The notes: a model not told the origin generated them from the sequence alone. DNA of 64,000 nucleotides from Roseobacter sp. (GCA_024636495.1 JAGXGZ010000014.1:1-64000); one strand, 5' to 3'. Shown: positions 19,107 through 29,083, counted from the first letter of the stretch. Translations and numbers: made by a program.

Positions 19107-19856
19107 ATGGATATGACTGGCAAGACCGTTATGATTACGGGCGCAAGCCGCGGTATCGGGGCCGAAACAGCCCGCGTTTTTGCCAAGGCAGGCGCGAATG
19201 TCGTGCTTTTGGCACGGTCCCAAGACGCTATTGCAGATCTCGCAGGCGAGATTGGCAAAAAAGCCATTGCGATTCCGTGCAACGTGGCGCGCTTTGGAGA
19301 GATGTCTTCGGCGGTTGAGACAGCCGTACAGGCATTTGGCGGTCTTGACGTGCTGATCAATAACGCTGGCGTGATCGAACCGATCTCGCATTTGGCCAGT
19401 TCTGACCCCGACGAATGGGGGCAGGTTATCGATATCAACCTTAAAGGTGTTTATAACGGCATCCGCGCGGCCATGCCGGTGATGAAGCACGCAGGCGGCG
19501 GGTCTGTTCTGACGATCAGTTCGGGGGCAGCCCATCACGCAATAGAGGGGTGGAGCCACTATTGCGCGTCAAAAGCCGCGGTTAATATGATGGGACGATC
19601 GCTTCATCTGGAAGAAGCGGCGAATGGCATCCGCGCTATTGGTCTATCCCCAGGTACTGTTGCAACCCAAATGCAGCGCGAAATAAAAGCGAGTGGAATT
19701 AACCCCGTAAGCAAGCTGGCATGGGAGGACCACATTCCGGCTGACTGGCCCGCGCGCGCGTTGCTTTGGATGTGTAGCACTGCGGCAGATCGCTTTTGCG
19801 GCGAAGAAATATCGCTGCGCGATGAAGATATTCGCAAAGAGATCGGTTTGATATGA
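19107..19856 (+). CDS. short-chain dehydrogenase/reductase
   Basis: The 249-residue protein is a classical SDR: the NAD(P) loop TGASRGIG is near residues 10-17, NNAG follows at the end of the fourth strand, the catalytic serine is in LTISSGAA and the catalytic YxxxK is YCASK. I chose MDMTGKTV at 19107; starts at 19098 and 19113 are also possible and the ribosome site (AAGAG) does not settle it. The open frame upstream to 18822 runs antisense to the DUF2125 gene and is not coding. The stop overlaps the next start by ATGA at 19853, so it is coupled with an enoyl-CoA hydratase. Confidence 0.93.
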   Translation: MDMTGKTVMITGASRGIGAETARVFAKAGANVVLLARSQDAIADLAGEIGKKAIAIPCNVARFGEMSSAVETAVQAFGGLDVLINNAGVIEPISHLASSDPDEWGQVIDINLKGVYNGIRAAMPVMKHAGGGSVLTISSGAAHHAIEGWSHYCASKAAVNMMGRSLHLEEAANGIRAIGLSPGTVATQMQREIKASGINPVSKLAWEDHIPADWPARALLWMCSTAADRFCGEEISLRDEDIRKEIGLI

Positions 19857-20506
19857 TTGAGTTTTCCCGCGACACTGAGATTTGGACTGCGACGATCAAT
19901 CGTCCGGAAAAAGCCAATTCCCTGACCCACGAGATGCTGGTGTCCCTGGCCGAGTTCATGGAAGATGCGCAATCGGCACGCGCAGTTATTCTGACAGGCA
20001 AAGGCAAGGTTTTCAGTGCCGGTGCAGATATGGAAGAAGCCCGCGCTGGCCTTGCGACATCGGATATCTGGGAACGGCTTTCGGGTGCGATCGCAGCTTT
20101 GCCGGGGCTTAGTATCTGCGCGATGAATGGCACGCTTGCGGGTGGTGCGATGGGCATGGCGCTGGCCAGCGATTTGCGGATCGCTGTGCCATCGGCCAAA
20201 TTTTTCTATCCTGTGATGAAATTGGGTTTCCTGCCGCAACCCAGCGATCCTGCGCGGATGGCCGCACTGATCGGGCCTGCGCGGACCAAACTGATTTTGA
20301 TGGGCGGGCAAAAGATTACAGCCGATCACGCGCTGCTTTACGGCTTGATCGACCGGATTGTTGATGCGGATACGATCATGGATACAGCCCGCGATTTTGC
20401 CGCTGATACGGTTGCCGCGCCTCCAAAAATTGCAAAAGATATCAAGGCGATGTGCGCACCTGCCCCGGCAATATCACCTGCAATCGGGCATCCGCCGCTT
20501 AGATAA
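19853..20506 (+). CDS. enoyl-CoA hydratase/isomerase family protein
   Basis: The crotonase fold is clear from FSAGADMEEAR (oxyanion hole and substrate loop) and AMNGTLAGGAMGMALASDLRIA. The protein is only 217 residues, shorter than the usual 255-265; the C-terminal trimerisation helices are reduced, and the tail ends in a Pro/Ala-rich stretch. The residues at the two catalytic glutamate positions are not convincingly Glu, so hydratase activity is uncertain; an isomerase or other crotonase reaction is possible. It is coupled to the SDR by an ATGA overlap, which suggests successive steps on a CoA thioester. Confidence 0.88.
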   Translation: MIEFSRDTEIWTATINRPEKANSLTHEMLVSLAEFMEDAQSARAVILTGKGKVFSAGADMEEARAGLATSDIWERLSGAIAALPGLSICAMNGTLAGGAMGMALASDLRIAVPSAKFFYPVMKLGFLPQPSDPARMAALIGPARTKLILMGGQKITADHALLYGLIDRIVDADTIMDTARDFAADTVAAPPKIAKDIKAMCAPAPAISPAIGHPPLR

Positions 20507-20573
20507 ACGGCACAAACGGGACGCCGCAGCCGCTTAGCAGTAACAGGGTTGTTGTGATCGATAGAATGCGCAT
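20499..20573 (-). CDS. 24-residue lipoprotein (micro-ORF)
   Basis: The minus strand from 20573 to 20499 encodes MRILSITTTLLLLSGCGVPFVPFI and stops with TAA. The peptide is a lipoprotein signal with a good lipobox (LLSGC), and lipid would be attached to C16, leaving nine residues. A GGAG ribosome site lies eight bases before the ATG. The C-terminal end overlaps the stop of the enoyl-CoA hydratase gene by eight bases. I recall very short lipoproteins of this type in Rhodobacteraceae, but I cannot check conservation here. The function is unknown. Confidence 0.6.
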   Translation of the reverse strand: MRILSITTTLLLLSGCGVPFVPFI

Positions 20574-20679
20574 GTCATTGCTCCGGTAAAGGCTGCTTTG
20601 CAGCAGCATCGTCGTGCAATTGCCTTTCGGTCAAGTTAAGGCTGGCCTTGCCACTATATTTTTCCCGAAGGGTACCCCA

Positions 20680-21879
20680 ATGACCACCAACACAGTGAAG
20701 CCTATGCAAGCCCTTGTCATTGGCGCAGGGCCGGCGGGGCTGATGGCTGCTGAGATGTTGGCGAAGGCAGGGCTTGCGGTTACGGTTTGTGATCAGAAGC
20801 CGTCTGTCGGGCGCAAGTTTTTGATGGCGGGAAAATCAGGGCTGAACCTAACGAAAGTCGAAGCGGCAGAACCTTTTATTGCAGCATTTACTGATGCAAA
20901 AAGCGCTCTTGGGCCGATTATTTCTGCGTTTGACAATGATGCGGTGCAGGCTTGGGCTACGGGATTGGGGCAGGTCCTGTTTACCGGCTCAACTGGTCGC
21001 GTTTTCCCCACCGTGATGAAAGCGTCACCCTTGCTGCGGACGTGGCTCGCGCGTTTGGCAGACGCAGGCGTTCAGATCAACACGCGCTGGCGCTGGACGG
21101 GTTGGCAGGACGCGGGCGTGACGTTTGATACACCAAGTGGCGCGCAGACCCTGCAGCCAGATGTGACCGTGCTGGCCATGGGTGGTGCCAGTTGGGCGCG
21201 TCTGGGTGCGGACGGTGAATGGGCCAGACTATTGGCACCAGAACACCCTTTTACACCATTTGCACCGGCGAATGCGGGTGTTGCGATGGATTGGTCCCCC
21301 CATATGACTGCCCATTTTGGGACAGCACTAAAGGGAATCGCCTTGAAATCAGGTACCTACCGTTCGCGTGGCGAGGCGCTTATCTCGGCCCAAGGGCTAG
21401 AGGGTGGCGGCATATACACGGTGTCGCGCGGGGTGCGCGAAGGCCATCCGCTGATGTTGGACCTGTTGCCTGACCAACGTGTCGAGGCTTTGGCAGAGAA
21501 GCTGGAACAGCCGCGCGGCAAGATGAGCATGGCAAATTTCATGCGTAAGTCACTCAAACTGGATACAGCAAAGATCGCGCTGTTACAGGAAACGGCACGG
21601 CCGCTGCCGCTGAACGCCAAGGCACTGGCGCGATTGCTAAAGGCATTACCAATCCGACACACAGGTTTGCGGCCGATGGATCAGGCCATCTCAACCGCGG
21701 GCGGTGTCGGGTTTGATGGGGTGGATGATACCTTGATGCTGCGCGGTCGCCCGGGTGTCTTTGTCGCCGGCGAGATGCTGGATTGGGAGGCTCCAACGGG
21801 TGGCTATCTGATCTCGGCCTGCCTTGCGACAGGCCGATGGGCGGGGCAACATGCCGCCGCATGGGCGCAAAAAGCTTAG
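20680..21879 (+). CDS. TIGR03862-type FAD flavoprotein
   Basis: The start is the ATG at 20680, preceded by GAAGGG; an upstream frame to 20614 is not supported. The 399-residue protein begins with an FAD Rossmann loop GAGPAGLMAAE and has GRKFLMAGKSGLNLT, a HI0933/YhiN-like signature. The C-terminal part has GLRPMDQAISTAGGVGFDGVD and the second FAD segment FVAGEMLDWEAPTGGYLIS. Members of this BaiN/YhiN-like flavoprotein family have no firmly assigned reaction here. It converges on a GST gene with a four-base overlap at 21876-21879. Confidence 0.9.
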   Translation: MTTNTVKPMQALVIGAGPAGLMAAEMLAKAGLAVTVCDQKPSVGRKFLMAGKSGLNLTKVEAAEPFIAAFTDAKSALGPIISAFDNDAVQAWATGLGQVLFTGSTGRVFPTVMKASPLLRTWLARLADAGVQINTRWRWTGWQDAGVTFDTPSGAQTLQPDVTVLAMGGASWARLGADGEWARLLAPEHPFTPFAPANAGVAMDWSPHMTAHFGTALKGIALKSGTYRSRGEALISAQGLEGGGIYTVSRGVREGHPLMLDLLPDQRVEALAEKLEQPRGKMSMANFMRKSLKLDTAKIALLQETARPLPLNAKALARLLKALPIRHTGLRPMDQAISTAGGVGFDGVDDTLMLRGRPGVFVAGEMLDWEAPTGGYLISACLATGRWAGQHAAAWAQKA

Positions 21880-22466
21880 GCTTCTTTGGTTGCAGCGGCC
21901 TTGAAAGCGGGACGTTCGCGCATGGTTTTTGCCCAAGCGCCCAGCTTGTCATCTACAGGGGCAAAACCAGCGCCAATTGACCAGTTGATGCAATGAGTGG
22001 CCAAAAGATCGGGAACTGTAACGGTGTCGCCCATCAGAAACGGCCCCTCAAGGCGCTCTGACAGAGTTTTGGCAGAGCGGGCAAATTCCGACTTCAGGCT
22101 GTCTTTGATTTCTGGCACGCGTTGTTCTTCGGGGAAGACGAAACTGTGCTTGGCTGTTGCCCACAGAATCGCATCCATCTCGTCGATCAACCAAAATGTC
22201 ATCGCATCTTGGCGCGCACGGTCAGGGGTGCCGGCGGGCGCGGTCAGATTGCCGTGCTTATCGGCAAGATACTGCATGATGGCTACGGAATCGGTTAGAA
22301 TTTCATCGCCGTCCAACAATGCGGGGATTTTTCCGGTTGGATTGTATTTCTTCGCCTCATCCGAACGAGGGCCGCAGGCGACATGGTCGTAAGGGACGCC
22401 TAGTTCTTCAAGCATCCACATAACACGGAAGGCGCGGGATTTCGTGGCTCCGATGACTTTATACAT
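21876..22466 (-). CDS. glutathione S-transferase family protein
   Basis: The 196-residue protein has the N-terminal thioredoxin-like domain with the gamma-Glu-binding DEILTDSVAIMQYLAD motif near residues 54-69 and an all-helical C-terminal domain with VPDLLATHCINWSIGA. The family attaches glutathione to electrophiles or acts as a thiol reductase. The start is supported by GGAGGGAAC. It is a single gene between convergent and holA units; the substrate cannot be stated. Confidence 0.93.
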   Translation of the reverse strand: MYKVIGATKSRAFRVMWMLEELGVPYDHVACGPRSDEAKKYNPTGKIPALLDGDEILTDSVAIMQYLADKHGNLTAPAGTPDRARQDAMTFWLIDEMDAILWATAKHSFVFPEEQRVPEIKDSLKSEFARSAKTLSERLEGPFLMGDTVTVPDLLATHCINWSIGAGFAPVDDKLGAWAKTMRERPAFKAAATKEA

Positions 22467-22485
22467 AGTGGTTCCCTCCTAGGGG

Positions 22486-23484
22486 TTATCGTTGGGCGCC
22501 AAGCATGGCGAGACGGATGAATGCGCGTTCAACCAGTGCCATCGTCGGCGCGTGTTGTCCGGCAGAGCGCAATGTAAGATCGGTATCGGTAAGCACGGTC
22601 AACGCGGTTTCCAACTTGGCCGCGCCCCAGTTTTTTGCCTGACGCATCGCACGGTCGCGGTCGCGCACACCCCAGATTTGCCCACCGGGATTGCTGGCGA
22701 TGCGGTAGAGGGTACGAAAATGCCGCGTCGCCATGATGATGAGCGTGACAGCGTTCACGCCTTGGGCCTGAAGTTTTGCCATCACAGGGCCAATGTCGCT
22801 GGCACGGGCTTCGGCAACGACGTGCAAGATATCGTCGACCTCGGCCTCGGTCGAGGTGGGGGCGCAATTGGCCACGTCTTGTGCAGTCAGCGGGCCGCTG
22901 TCGCCAATTTTGTATAGTGTGATTTTCTCAATCATCTGCCGGAAATCACCGGGGTCCAGCACGCGGGCAAGCTCCGATAGTGTTCCCATGGCATCGGGCT
23001 CAGGGTTCAGGCGCGCCTCGGCCAGAATGCGTTCAATCTCGGCGCGGTCGGGTGGCGTGTCATAAATGGGCGTGGCAAAGGCCGTTTTATGAGCCTCAAA
23101 CGCCTTGAGGACCTTTGAGGTTTTCTTGAGATCGCCGGCGGTGACTACAATCTGCGCGTCGCCGGGCTGCCAATCTGCCAAGGCATCCATCAAGATTTTG
23201 GCGATATTATCGTTGGCATCCTCAACAAACGCCGCCCGAGGGCCGGGGAAAAAACCAACGGCCTTGATTGCATCCAGCAGCATAGGCGCGTCGCGACGCA
23301 GGTCAGCGGCTTGAATGCGGGTCAGGCGCATTTCTTCTTCGGCATTAGGGCCAAGCAGGGATTTCAGAAATTGCTGCCGCTTGAGGGCCACACGCATCGC
23401 ATCGCTGCCATAGATCAAAAGGCCGGTCTTGCTCGGATCAGGCTTGGCAAAATAGGCGTTTGCATCGCGCGGTGGCAATTTCAT
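22486..23484 (-). CDS. holA: DNA polymerase III subunit delta
   Basis: HolA is the clamp-loader subunit that opens the beta sliding clamp. The 332-residue protein has the usual three-domain layout, with GLLIYGSDAMRVALKR as the start of domain I, FFPGPRAAFVEDAND in the middle, and a C-terminal collar with LAQGVNAVTLIIMATRHFRTLYRI-like helix content. It overlaps lptE by an ATGA junction (23481-23484) and lies in the leuS-lptE-holA operon. Confidence 0.95.
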   Translation of the reverse strand: MKLPPRDANAYFAKPDPSKTGLLIYGSDAMRVALKRQQFLKSLLGPNAEEEMRLTRIQAADLRRDAPMLLDAIKAVGFFPGPRAAFVEDANDNIAKILMDALADWQPGDAQIVVTAGDLKKTSKVLKAFEAHKTAFATPIYDTPPDRAEIERILAEARLNPEPDAMGTLSELARVLDPGDFRQMIEKITLYKIGDSGPLTAQDVANCAPTSTEAEVDDILHVVAEARASDIGPVMAKLQAQGVNAVTLIIMATRHFRTLYRIASNPGGQIWGVRDRDRAMRQAKNWGAAKLETALTVLTDTDLTLRSAGQHAPTMALVERAFIRLAMLGAQR

Positions 23485-23966
23485 CGATCAAGGTTTGTCG
23501 CATAAAGACGCGTGACGATCTGATCTGCCAGCATTGTCATCAGGCGAATTTGGGCATCACGTTCAGCCGCAAGGGTCGCAACTGTCGAGCCGGTTGCGGA
23601 ATAGCCGGTGAAGTTTTCAACGTTGCCTGACGATTCGATCTGCCCGGTGCTAAGGTTGCGAAGGGCAAAATCGACGGTGCCAATCAGATTATAGCGTGTA
23701 GTGCTGTCGGCAGCATCGATTGCCAGCCCGTCTTCGCGGGTCGCCACCGTCAAAGCCAAGGCATAGTTTGGGGTATTTGGTCGCCCCAAACGGGTCTCGA
23801 TTTCGCGCACCAAAGTGTAGGAAAACGCATCATCGGGTGCATCGACCTGAACGCTGTTTTGCAAAACGGTGCCTGCGCCATTCGGGCCGTAGACAGGCTG
23901 AAATCCGCAGGCCGCAAGCACAACCAAGGGCAGCGCCATCAAAAAATGGCGCTTAGACAACAACAT
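23481..23966 (-). CDS. lptE: LPS-assembly lipoprotein
   Basis: LptE forms the plug of the LptD outer-membrane translocon that places LPS on the cell surface. The 161-residue protein has a lipoprotein signal with lipobox LAAC (C20) followed by the family's GFQPVYGP. An internal ATG at codon 10 is an alternative start. It overlaps the end of leuS by 14 bases and the start of holA by four, so all three are co-translated. Confidence 0.93.
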   Translation of the reverse strand: MLLSKRHFLMALPLVVLAACGFQPVYGPNGAGTVLQNSVQVDAPDDAFSYTLVREIETRLGRPNTPNYALALTVATREDGLAIDAADSTTRYNLIGTVDFALRNLSTGQIESSGNVENFTGYSATGSTVATLAAERDAQIRLMTMLADQIVTRLYATNLDR

Positions 23967-26499
23967 TTATGATCCGTCCCGGCACTACGATCACCTTTTT
24001 GGGCGTTGCACCATCAAGGATGCGAAGAACAGCTTCGTGGTTGAGCGCGCGTTTTTCAACCTCTTCTTTCGGCATATCCGCAGGCACCTGAATTTCCGCC
24101 CGCCGCTTGCCGTTGATCTGGATCGGCAGCGTGACGGTGTCATCGATTAACATCGCCGCGTCAGCCTTTGGCCAAGGCGCTGTCGTGATCAGCCCCGTAC
24201 CGCCCTGCGCTGTCCAGATTTCTTCGGCCAGATGCGGGGTCATGGGCGCCATCAACTGCGCAAGGGTCATGATCGCCTCGCGCTGTGCCGTGTGGCCTGC
24301 CTTGGATTTCTGAAGCGTGGCCGTGAAGGCGTAAAGCTTGGCAATCGCGGCGTTAAAGCCAAAGGATTCGACGCCCATGGTCACGTCGTGGATGGTTTTA
24401 TGCATGGCGCGCAACAGATCGGTGTCGCCTTCGCCTTCTTCATCTTTTGGCATTTCAGTGGTGCGAGTCGAGATGTTCCAGACACGGCCCAGATGTTTAA
24501 AGGCTGCTTCTGCACCTGATGCAGTCCATTCCACATCGCGTTCGGGGGGCGAATCGGACAGGACGAACCAGCGCGCCGTGTCGGCCCCATAGCTTGCGAT
24601 GATGCCCAGCGGGTCGACGACGTTTTTCTTGGACTTCGACATTTTGGCGGAGGGAATGATTTCAACCGGCGTGCCATCGGCGAGTTTGCCGTCGGTCACA
24701 TCTTCGGGCAGGTGATAGACAGGGCGATCTTTGTCATCGCGTGTCAGGTAAATCTCGTGTGTTACCATACCTTGGGTGAACAGCGCGTCGAACGGCTCGA
24801 TTGCTGATTCTGGCAAGTGGCCGGTGATCTGCATCGCGCGGGCAAAAAAGCGCGAGTAAAGCAGGTGAAGGATCGCATGCTCTATTCCGCCGATATATTG
24901 ATCGACGTTCATCCAATAGGCCGCGTCTTCCATCACCGTGGGCGTATCCGCATGTGGGGAGGTAAAGCGGGCGAAGTACCATGACGAATCGACAAACGTG
25001 TCCATCGTGTCAGTTTCACGCTTGGCCGCTGCACCGCAAGACGGGCAGGCGCAATTGCGCCACGTCGGGTGACGGTCGAGCGGATTGCCCGGCGTGCCGA
25101 AATCGACGTCATAGGGCAGTTCTATGGGCAGGTTTTCTTTTTTCTCGGGCACAACACCGCAGGCGTCGCAATGGACCACCGGGATCGGGCAGCCCCAATA
25201 GCGTTGGCGCGACAGGCCCCAGTCGCGCAGGCGGTATTTGGTAACGCCTTGGCCGACACCTTGTGCTTCGCAGGCTTCAATCGCTGCGGCGACCGCTTCT
25301 TCACCGGTTTGCCATGTTTCGCCTGCGAATTTACCGTTGTAATAGACCTTCTCGGATTTGGCGGGCACGAATGCCTCGGTCACCTTGGGATCAGCATCCT
25401 CGGCCGGGAGGAAGGTCGAGATGATCGGCAAACCGTATTTGGTCGCAAAATCAAAGTCGCGTTGGTCATGGGCGGGGCAACCAAAGATCGCGCCTGTGCC
25501 GTAGTCCATCAGGATAAAATTCGCGATGTAGACGGGCAATTCCCAAGACGTGTCAAACGGGTGGCGCACGCGCAGGCCGATATCCATTCCCAGCTTTTCA
25601 GCCGTTTCAATTGCCTCTTCGGTCGTGCCACCCTTGCGGCACTCGGCGCAGAAGGCCGCGATTTCGGGATTGGTTTTTTCTAGCAGTTTTGCCAACGGGT
25701 GATCGGGTGAAATGCCCACAAAGCTGGCCCCAAGCAGGGTGTCGGGGCGGGTCGTGTAGACTTCAATCCGGTCAAAGCCTTCAGGCGCGTCGATGGTCGA
25801 GAACGCAAACTGAAGCCCGCGCGATTTCCCGATCCAATTGGCCTGCATCAATTTGACCTTGGCAGGCCAGTTATCAAGCGTATCAAGGGCGGCAAGCAGT
25901 TCTTCGGAATGATCGGAAATCTTGAAGAACCACTGGGTCAGCTCGCGCCGTTCCACCAAAGCGCCCGAACGCCAGCCGCGCCCGCCTTCGACCTGTTCGT
26001 TGGCCAGAACGGTCATATCGACCGGGTCCCAGTTGACGATGGCATTCTTGCGGTAGACCAAACCTTCTTGCAGAAAATCAAGGAACAACGCCTGCTGCTG
26101 GCCGTAATATTCGGGATCGCAGGTGGCGAATTCGCGGGACCAGTCGATAGACAGGCCCAGCGGTTTCATCTGGTCGCGCATGTCGGCGATATTGCCATAG
26201 GTCCAATCTTTGGGATGTCCCCCGATAGCCATGGCGGCGTTTTCGGCAGGCATCCCGAAGGCGTCCCAACCCATCGGGTGCAAAACACTGTGGCCCGTGG
26301 CGATCTTGTAGCGCGCGATGACATCGCCCATCGTGTAGTTGCGCACATGGCCCATGTGGATGCGGCCTGATGGGTAGGGGAACATCTCGAGCACATAGTA
26401 CTTTGGCTTTTCAGCGGAACGAACGGCCTTGAAGACGTCGTCTTTTTCCCAGGCAGCTTGCCAGCGGGCTTCGATTTCAGCGGGGGAGTAGCGGGACAT
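23953..26499 (-). CDS. leuS: leucyl-tRNA synthetase
   Basis: This class I synthetase charges tRNA-Leu. I start at the ATG at 26499 ([14 protein letters not shown]), giving 848 residues, the usual bacterial size; the open frame to 26625 crosses the terminator at 26521-26559 and is not coding. The HIGH motif is [13 protein letters not shown], the CP1 editing domain lies near residues 225-415, and the KMSKS loop is [14 protein letters not shown] near residue 620. A zinc-binding pair CACPSCG is also visible. It heads the leuS-lptE-holA operon. Confidence 0.97.
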   Translation of the reverse strand: MSRYSPAEIEARWQAAWEKDDVFKAVRSAEKPKYYVLEMFPYPSGRIHMGHVRNYTMGDVIARYKIATGHSVLHPMGWDAFGMPAENAAMAIGGHPKDWTYGNIADMRDQMKPLGLSIDWSREFATCDPEYYGQQQALFLDFLQEGLVYRKNAIVNWDPVDMTVLANEQVEGGRGWRSGALVERRELTQWFFKISDHSEELLAALDTLDNWPAKVKLMQANWIGKSRGLQFAFSTIDAPEGFDRIEVYTTRPDTLLGASFVGISPDHPLAKLLEKTNPEIAAFCAECRKGGTTEEAIETAEKLGMDIGLRVRHPFDTSWELPVYIANFILMDYGTGAIFGCPAHDQRDFDFATKYGLPIISTFLPAEDADPKVTEAFVPAKSEKVYYNGKFAGETWQTGEEAVAAAIEACEAQGVGQGVTKYRLRDWGLSRQRYWGCPIPVVHCDACGVVPEKKENLPIELPYDVDFGTPGNPLDRHPTWRNCACPSCGAAAKRETDTMDTFVDSSWYFARFTSPHADTPTVMEDAAYWMNVDQYIGGIEHAILHLLYSRFFARAMQITGHLPESAIEPFDALFTQGMVTHEIYLTRDDKDRPVYHLPEDVTDGKLADGTPVEIIPSAKMSKSKKNVVDPLGIIASYGADTARWFVLSDSPPERDVEWTASGAEAAFKHLGRVWNISTRTTEMPKDEEGEGDTDLLRAMHKTIHDVTMGVESFGFNAAIAKLYAFTATLQKSKAGHTAQREAIMTLAQLMAPMTPHLAEEIWTAQGGTGLITTAPWPKADAAMLIDDTVTLPIQINGKRRAEIQVPADMPKEEVEKRALNHEAVLRILDGATPKKVIVVPGRIINVVV

Positions 26500-26520
26500 C
26501 TTGGCAGACCTTATCAAACG

Positions 26521-26559
26521 AAAAACGCCGGGCGAGCGATTAGCGCATGGCCCGGCGTT
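26521..26559 (-). terminator. intrinsic terminator between DUF3576 and leuS
   Basis: On the minus strand, AACGCCGGGC (26559-26550) pairs perfectly with GCCCGGCGTT (26533-26524) across a 16-base loop and is followed by TTTTT. It ends the DUF3576 transcript just before leuS, so leuS needs its own promoter or antitermination. Confidence 0.85.
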
Positions 26560-26587
26560 GGAATTAAGAACATGGCAAAGAGCGGAC

Positions 26588-27091
26588 TTAGAATTTGTTG
26601 TCTGCGATCCGCATTTCGCGCGCACGGCTTAGAATAGCATCTTCGACAGCGCGCGCCGTGGCCGTGTTGACCGTGCGCCCGCCGCGGGTTTGCAACGAAA
26701 GGTTCAAAGACCGCGCATCAAGCGCGGGATCGTCGATCAACACTGTCGCGCGGTAGGATTGGCCGCTGCCCGGCGGTGTGCCGTATCCGGTCACGATCAC
26801 ACCTGTGTAGGGATCAATCGACTGGATCGGCAGAAAGTTCAGCACTTCAAGCGAAGCGGACCATAGATATTTGTTTACGGAAACGCTGGTGTCCGCGTTC
26901 TTGCGATTGAAGATGGACCAGATCGTGTTCTTTTGATCTGTCTCGACATCATTCGGACCATTGATGCTGCGTGTTGCAAAGCGACTGTCATTACTACTGT
27001 TGCCGTTGGCCGCAGGCAGAAACCCACAGGCACTCAATGAACCCGCCAGCACGATAGATAATGCAATTTTTGATACTGGTCTAAATGGCAT
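26588..27091 (-). CDS. DUF3576 lipoprotein
   Basis: The 167-residue protein has a lipoprotein signal with lipobox LSAC (C22) and then a Ser/Asn-rich linker. The DUF3576 core follows, with [35 protein letters not shown] and the C-terminal [16 protein letters not shown]. It would be anchored in the envelope; the function is unknown. A GGAAG ribosome site supports the start. It sits upstream of leuS as in other Rhodobacteraceae that I recall, but the terminator between them argues against one shared transcript. Confidence 0.88.
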   Translation of the reverse strand: MPFRPVSKIALSIVLAGSLSACGFLPAANGNSSNDSRFATRSINGPNDVETDQKNTIWSIFNRKNADTSVSVNKYLWSASLEVLNFLPIQSIDPYTGVIVTGYGTPPGSGQSYRATVLIDDPALDARSLNLSLQTRGGRTVNTATARAVEDAILSRAREMRIADNKF

Positions 27092-27377
27092 GACAACTTC
27101 CTTCGCTTATCTGGTGATTGGTCTAAACAAGCTGGCCCTTGTGGGCAAGGCATATGTCGTGATGGCTTTCGCACTATATAACGTCAGCAAACGCGCCTTC
27201 CTGACCTTGCTTGACAGGGCTATGGCAAAACTGTGGCAAAGCTGCATCATACTTTCTGGCATTGCATTCCGGTGCTGCACGATCCTTGCCAAGACTGTGT
27301 GTTTGGATGCAAACACCCCTCATACCCTTTCTGGATTAGCTAGCGAGGGCATATGAATTCAAACCGAGGGTAAACTC
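27092..27377 (+). promoter_or_regulatory. porin leader and promoter region
   Basis: This 286-base gap divides DUF3576 from the porin. A TTGACA at 27211-27216 is a candidate -35 box but no clear -10 follows. A perfect inverted repeat GTGTTTG/CAAACAC (27299-27316, four-base loop) and CCCTC/GAGGG arms lie in the expected 5' leader. The ribosome site GAGGG is at 27366-27370. The repeats might be operator or RNA structure; function is inferred. Confidence 0.4.
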
Positions 27378-28307
27378 ATGAAAAAAGTTCTCTTCGCAAC
27401 AGCCGCCTTGATGGCGACAGGCTCCGTTGCAGCAGCAGAAGTTACATTTGGTGGTTACGGCCGCTTTGGTATGCAGTACCAAGAAAACCGTGGTGTTGGC
27501 CTTGACAACACACGTATCGAAAGCCGCTTCCGTCTGGACATCGATGCAGAAACAACATCCGACATCGGTGTTCGTTTCGGTGCACGCGTTCGTGTTCAAG
27601 CCGACGAAAACAACAACGGTTCCGCAAACGCAGCAGCGTTCAACGGCGCACGTTTCTTTGCTGAATCCGGTGGTTTCCGCTTGGAAGTTGGTAACGTTGC
27701 TGACGCAATCGATAACATGGCGAACTACTACGGTTACGAGCCAGGTCTCTCCGCGCCAATCGGCCAGTACAGCAACACAAACCTTCCAGTCGCTGGCTAC
27801 TCCAGCACAGGTGCAGGCGTTAACGGCGTAAGCGCGATCTACTCGATCGGCGATTTCCGCGCTCAGTTGACCGGCAGCAAAGACACTGACGGTGTTCTGC
27901 TTGGTTCGCAAGATCGCGTTTCCGCAAGCGTTGCATACACATTCAGCGGCTTCACAGTTGCATTGGCTTATGCCGAAGCAGAAGAAACCGGTGTTGCTGT
28001 AAAGCGTGACGGTACAGTTCTGACTGTTGGTGGTTCGCTTGGTATGGTTGACGTTGCAATGCTTGTTGCAGACGACAGCGTTGAAGGCACATCTTACGGT
28101 ATCTCCGGTAAGTACAAAGTCGGCGCAGCAACATCGATCCTTGCAGCTGTTTCTGCAGGCGGTGACGATGTAACAGTTGCAAACAAAACAGCGTTTGCCA
28201 TTGGTTTCGACCACAGCCTGGGCGGTGGTGTAAACCTTCGCGGTATGGTTGGTCGCAACACAGCGTCCAACAACGTTGCAGACTTGGGTGTTCAGTTTAA
28301 CTTCTAA
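27378..28307 (+). CDS. outer-membrane porin
   Basis: The 309-residue protein has a Sec signal peptide (cleavage after SVAAA), then alternating polar/aromatic beta strands of a 16-strand porin (EVTFGGYGRFGMQYQ, ESRFRLDIDAET) and the C-terminal outer-membrane signature ending in phenylalanine (DLGVQFNF). It would form a trimeric diffusion channel. Codon use is extremely uniform (GTT, GCA, ACA, AAC, GGT), unlike the neighbours, which fits very high expression and leaves long open frames on the other strand. A terminator follows. Confidence 0.95.
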   Translation: MKKVLFATAALMATGSVAAAEVTFGGYGRFGMQYQENRGVGLDNTRIESRFRLDIDAETTSDIGVRFGARVRVQADENNNGSANAAAFNGARFFAESGGFRLEVGNVADAIDNMANYYGYEPGLSAPIGQYSNTNLPVAGYSSTGAGVNGVSAIYSIGDFRAQLTGSKDTDGVLLGSQDRVSASVAYTFSGFTVALAYAEAEETGVAVKRDGTVLTVGGSLGMVDVAMLVADDSVEGTSYGISGKYKVGAATSILAAVSAGGDDVTVANKTAFAIGFDHSLGGGVNLRGMVGRNTASNNVADLGVQFNF

Positions 28308-28324
28308 GTTAAGCACACTTACGT

Positions 28325-28361
28325 AAAAGAGGGGCAGGCCATTGGTCTGCCCCTTTTCTTT
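28325..28361 (+). terminator. intrinsic terminator after porin
   Basis: GGGGCAGGCC and GGTCTGCCCC pair with one mismatch around ATT and are followed by TTTTCTTTT. The flanking AAAAGA arm extends it. Confidence 0.88.
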
Positions 28362-28406
28362 TGTGCCAAGCTGTTGTTCTGTGCGACCTTAAACAGGGGG
28401 CAGACC

Positions 28407-29060
28407 ATGAGCTTGGACGACATCATCACACGCATTGCGAACGCCGAAGAAAACGCAGGCCGTCCGCAGGGCAGCGTTTCGCTTATTGCTGTCAGCAAGG
28501 TCCAGCCGAATACACGGGTCCAAGCGGTCTTGGAGCAGGGCCATCGCTGCTTTGGCGAGAATCGCGTGCAAGAGGCCGAAGGCAAATGGCCCGATTTCAA
28601 ACAGCAGTTTGATGGTGTCGATCTGCATCTGATCGGCCCGCTGCAAACCAACAAAGCCCGCCCCGCGATGGAATTGTTTGATGCGATCCACACCTTGGAC
28701 CGACCAAAACTGGCAAATACCTTTGCCCGGCTGGCACAAGAATTAGGGCGTTGCCCTGATATGTTCATTCAGGTGAACACAGGTGAAGAAGATCAGAAGG
28801 CAGGTGTTTTTCCCATCGACGCTGACGATTTTATCAAGGAATGTCAGGCGCTTGACCTGCCTGTTCGAGGCTTGATGTGTATCCCGCCCGTGGACGAGGA
28901 AGCAGCGTTGCATTTTGCACTGCTTGCCAAGATCGCGGCACGTAACGGACTTGCGGGGCTGTCGATGGGCATGAGCAGTGATTTCGAGAAAGCAATCGCA
29001 CTGGGTGCTACACATATCCGTGTTGGATCCGCGATATTTGGCGAACGTGTCAGCAGTTGA
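28407..29060 (+). CDS. YggS family PLP-binding protein
   Basis: The family (PLPBP) binds pyridoxal 5'-phosphate and helps keep its level and amino-acid pools in balance, without a known enzyme reaction. I start at the ATG at 28407, which has AGGGGG upstream, giving 217 residues. The PLP lysine is in LIAVSKVQPN near residue 34, then GENRVQEA, HLIGPLQTNKA, and the phosphate-binding end SMGMSSDFEKAIALGATHIRVGSAIFG. It sits alone between the porin terminator and the convergent L,D-transpeptidase. Confidence 0.95.
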   Translation: MSLDDIITRIANAEENAGRPQGSVSLIAVSKVQPNTRVQAVLEQGHRCFGENRVQEAEGKWPDFKQQFDGVDLHLIGPLQTNKARPAMELFDAIHTLDRPKLANTFARLAQELGRCPDMFIQVNTGEEDQKAGVFPIDADDFIKECQALDLPVRGLMCIPPVDEEAALHFALLAKIAARNGLAGLSMGMSSDFEKAIALGATHIRVGSAIFGERVSS

Positions 29061-29083
29061 GGAAGGGCTGGTTACCACCCGCC

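Noticed and set aside
27336-28316. 326-residue cysteine- and threonine-rich open frame opposite the porin
   Set aside because: It mirrors the porin's uniform codon choice on the other strand, which leaves few stops; it has no ribosome site or family resemblance.
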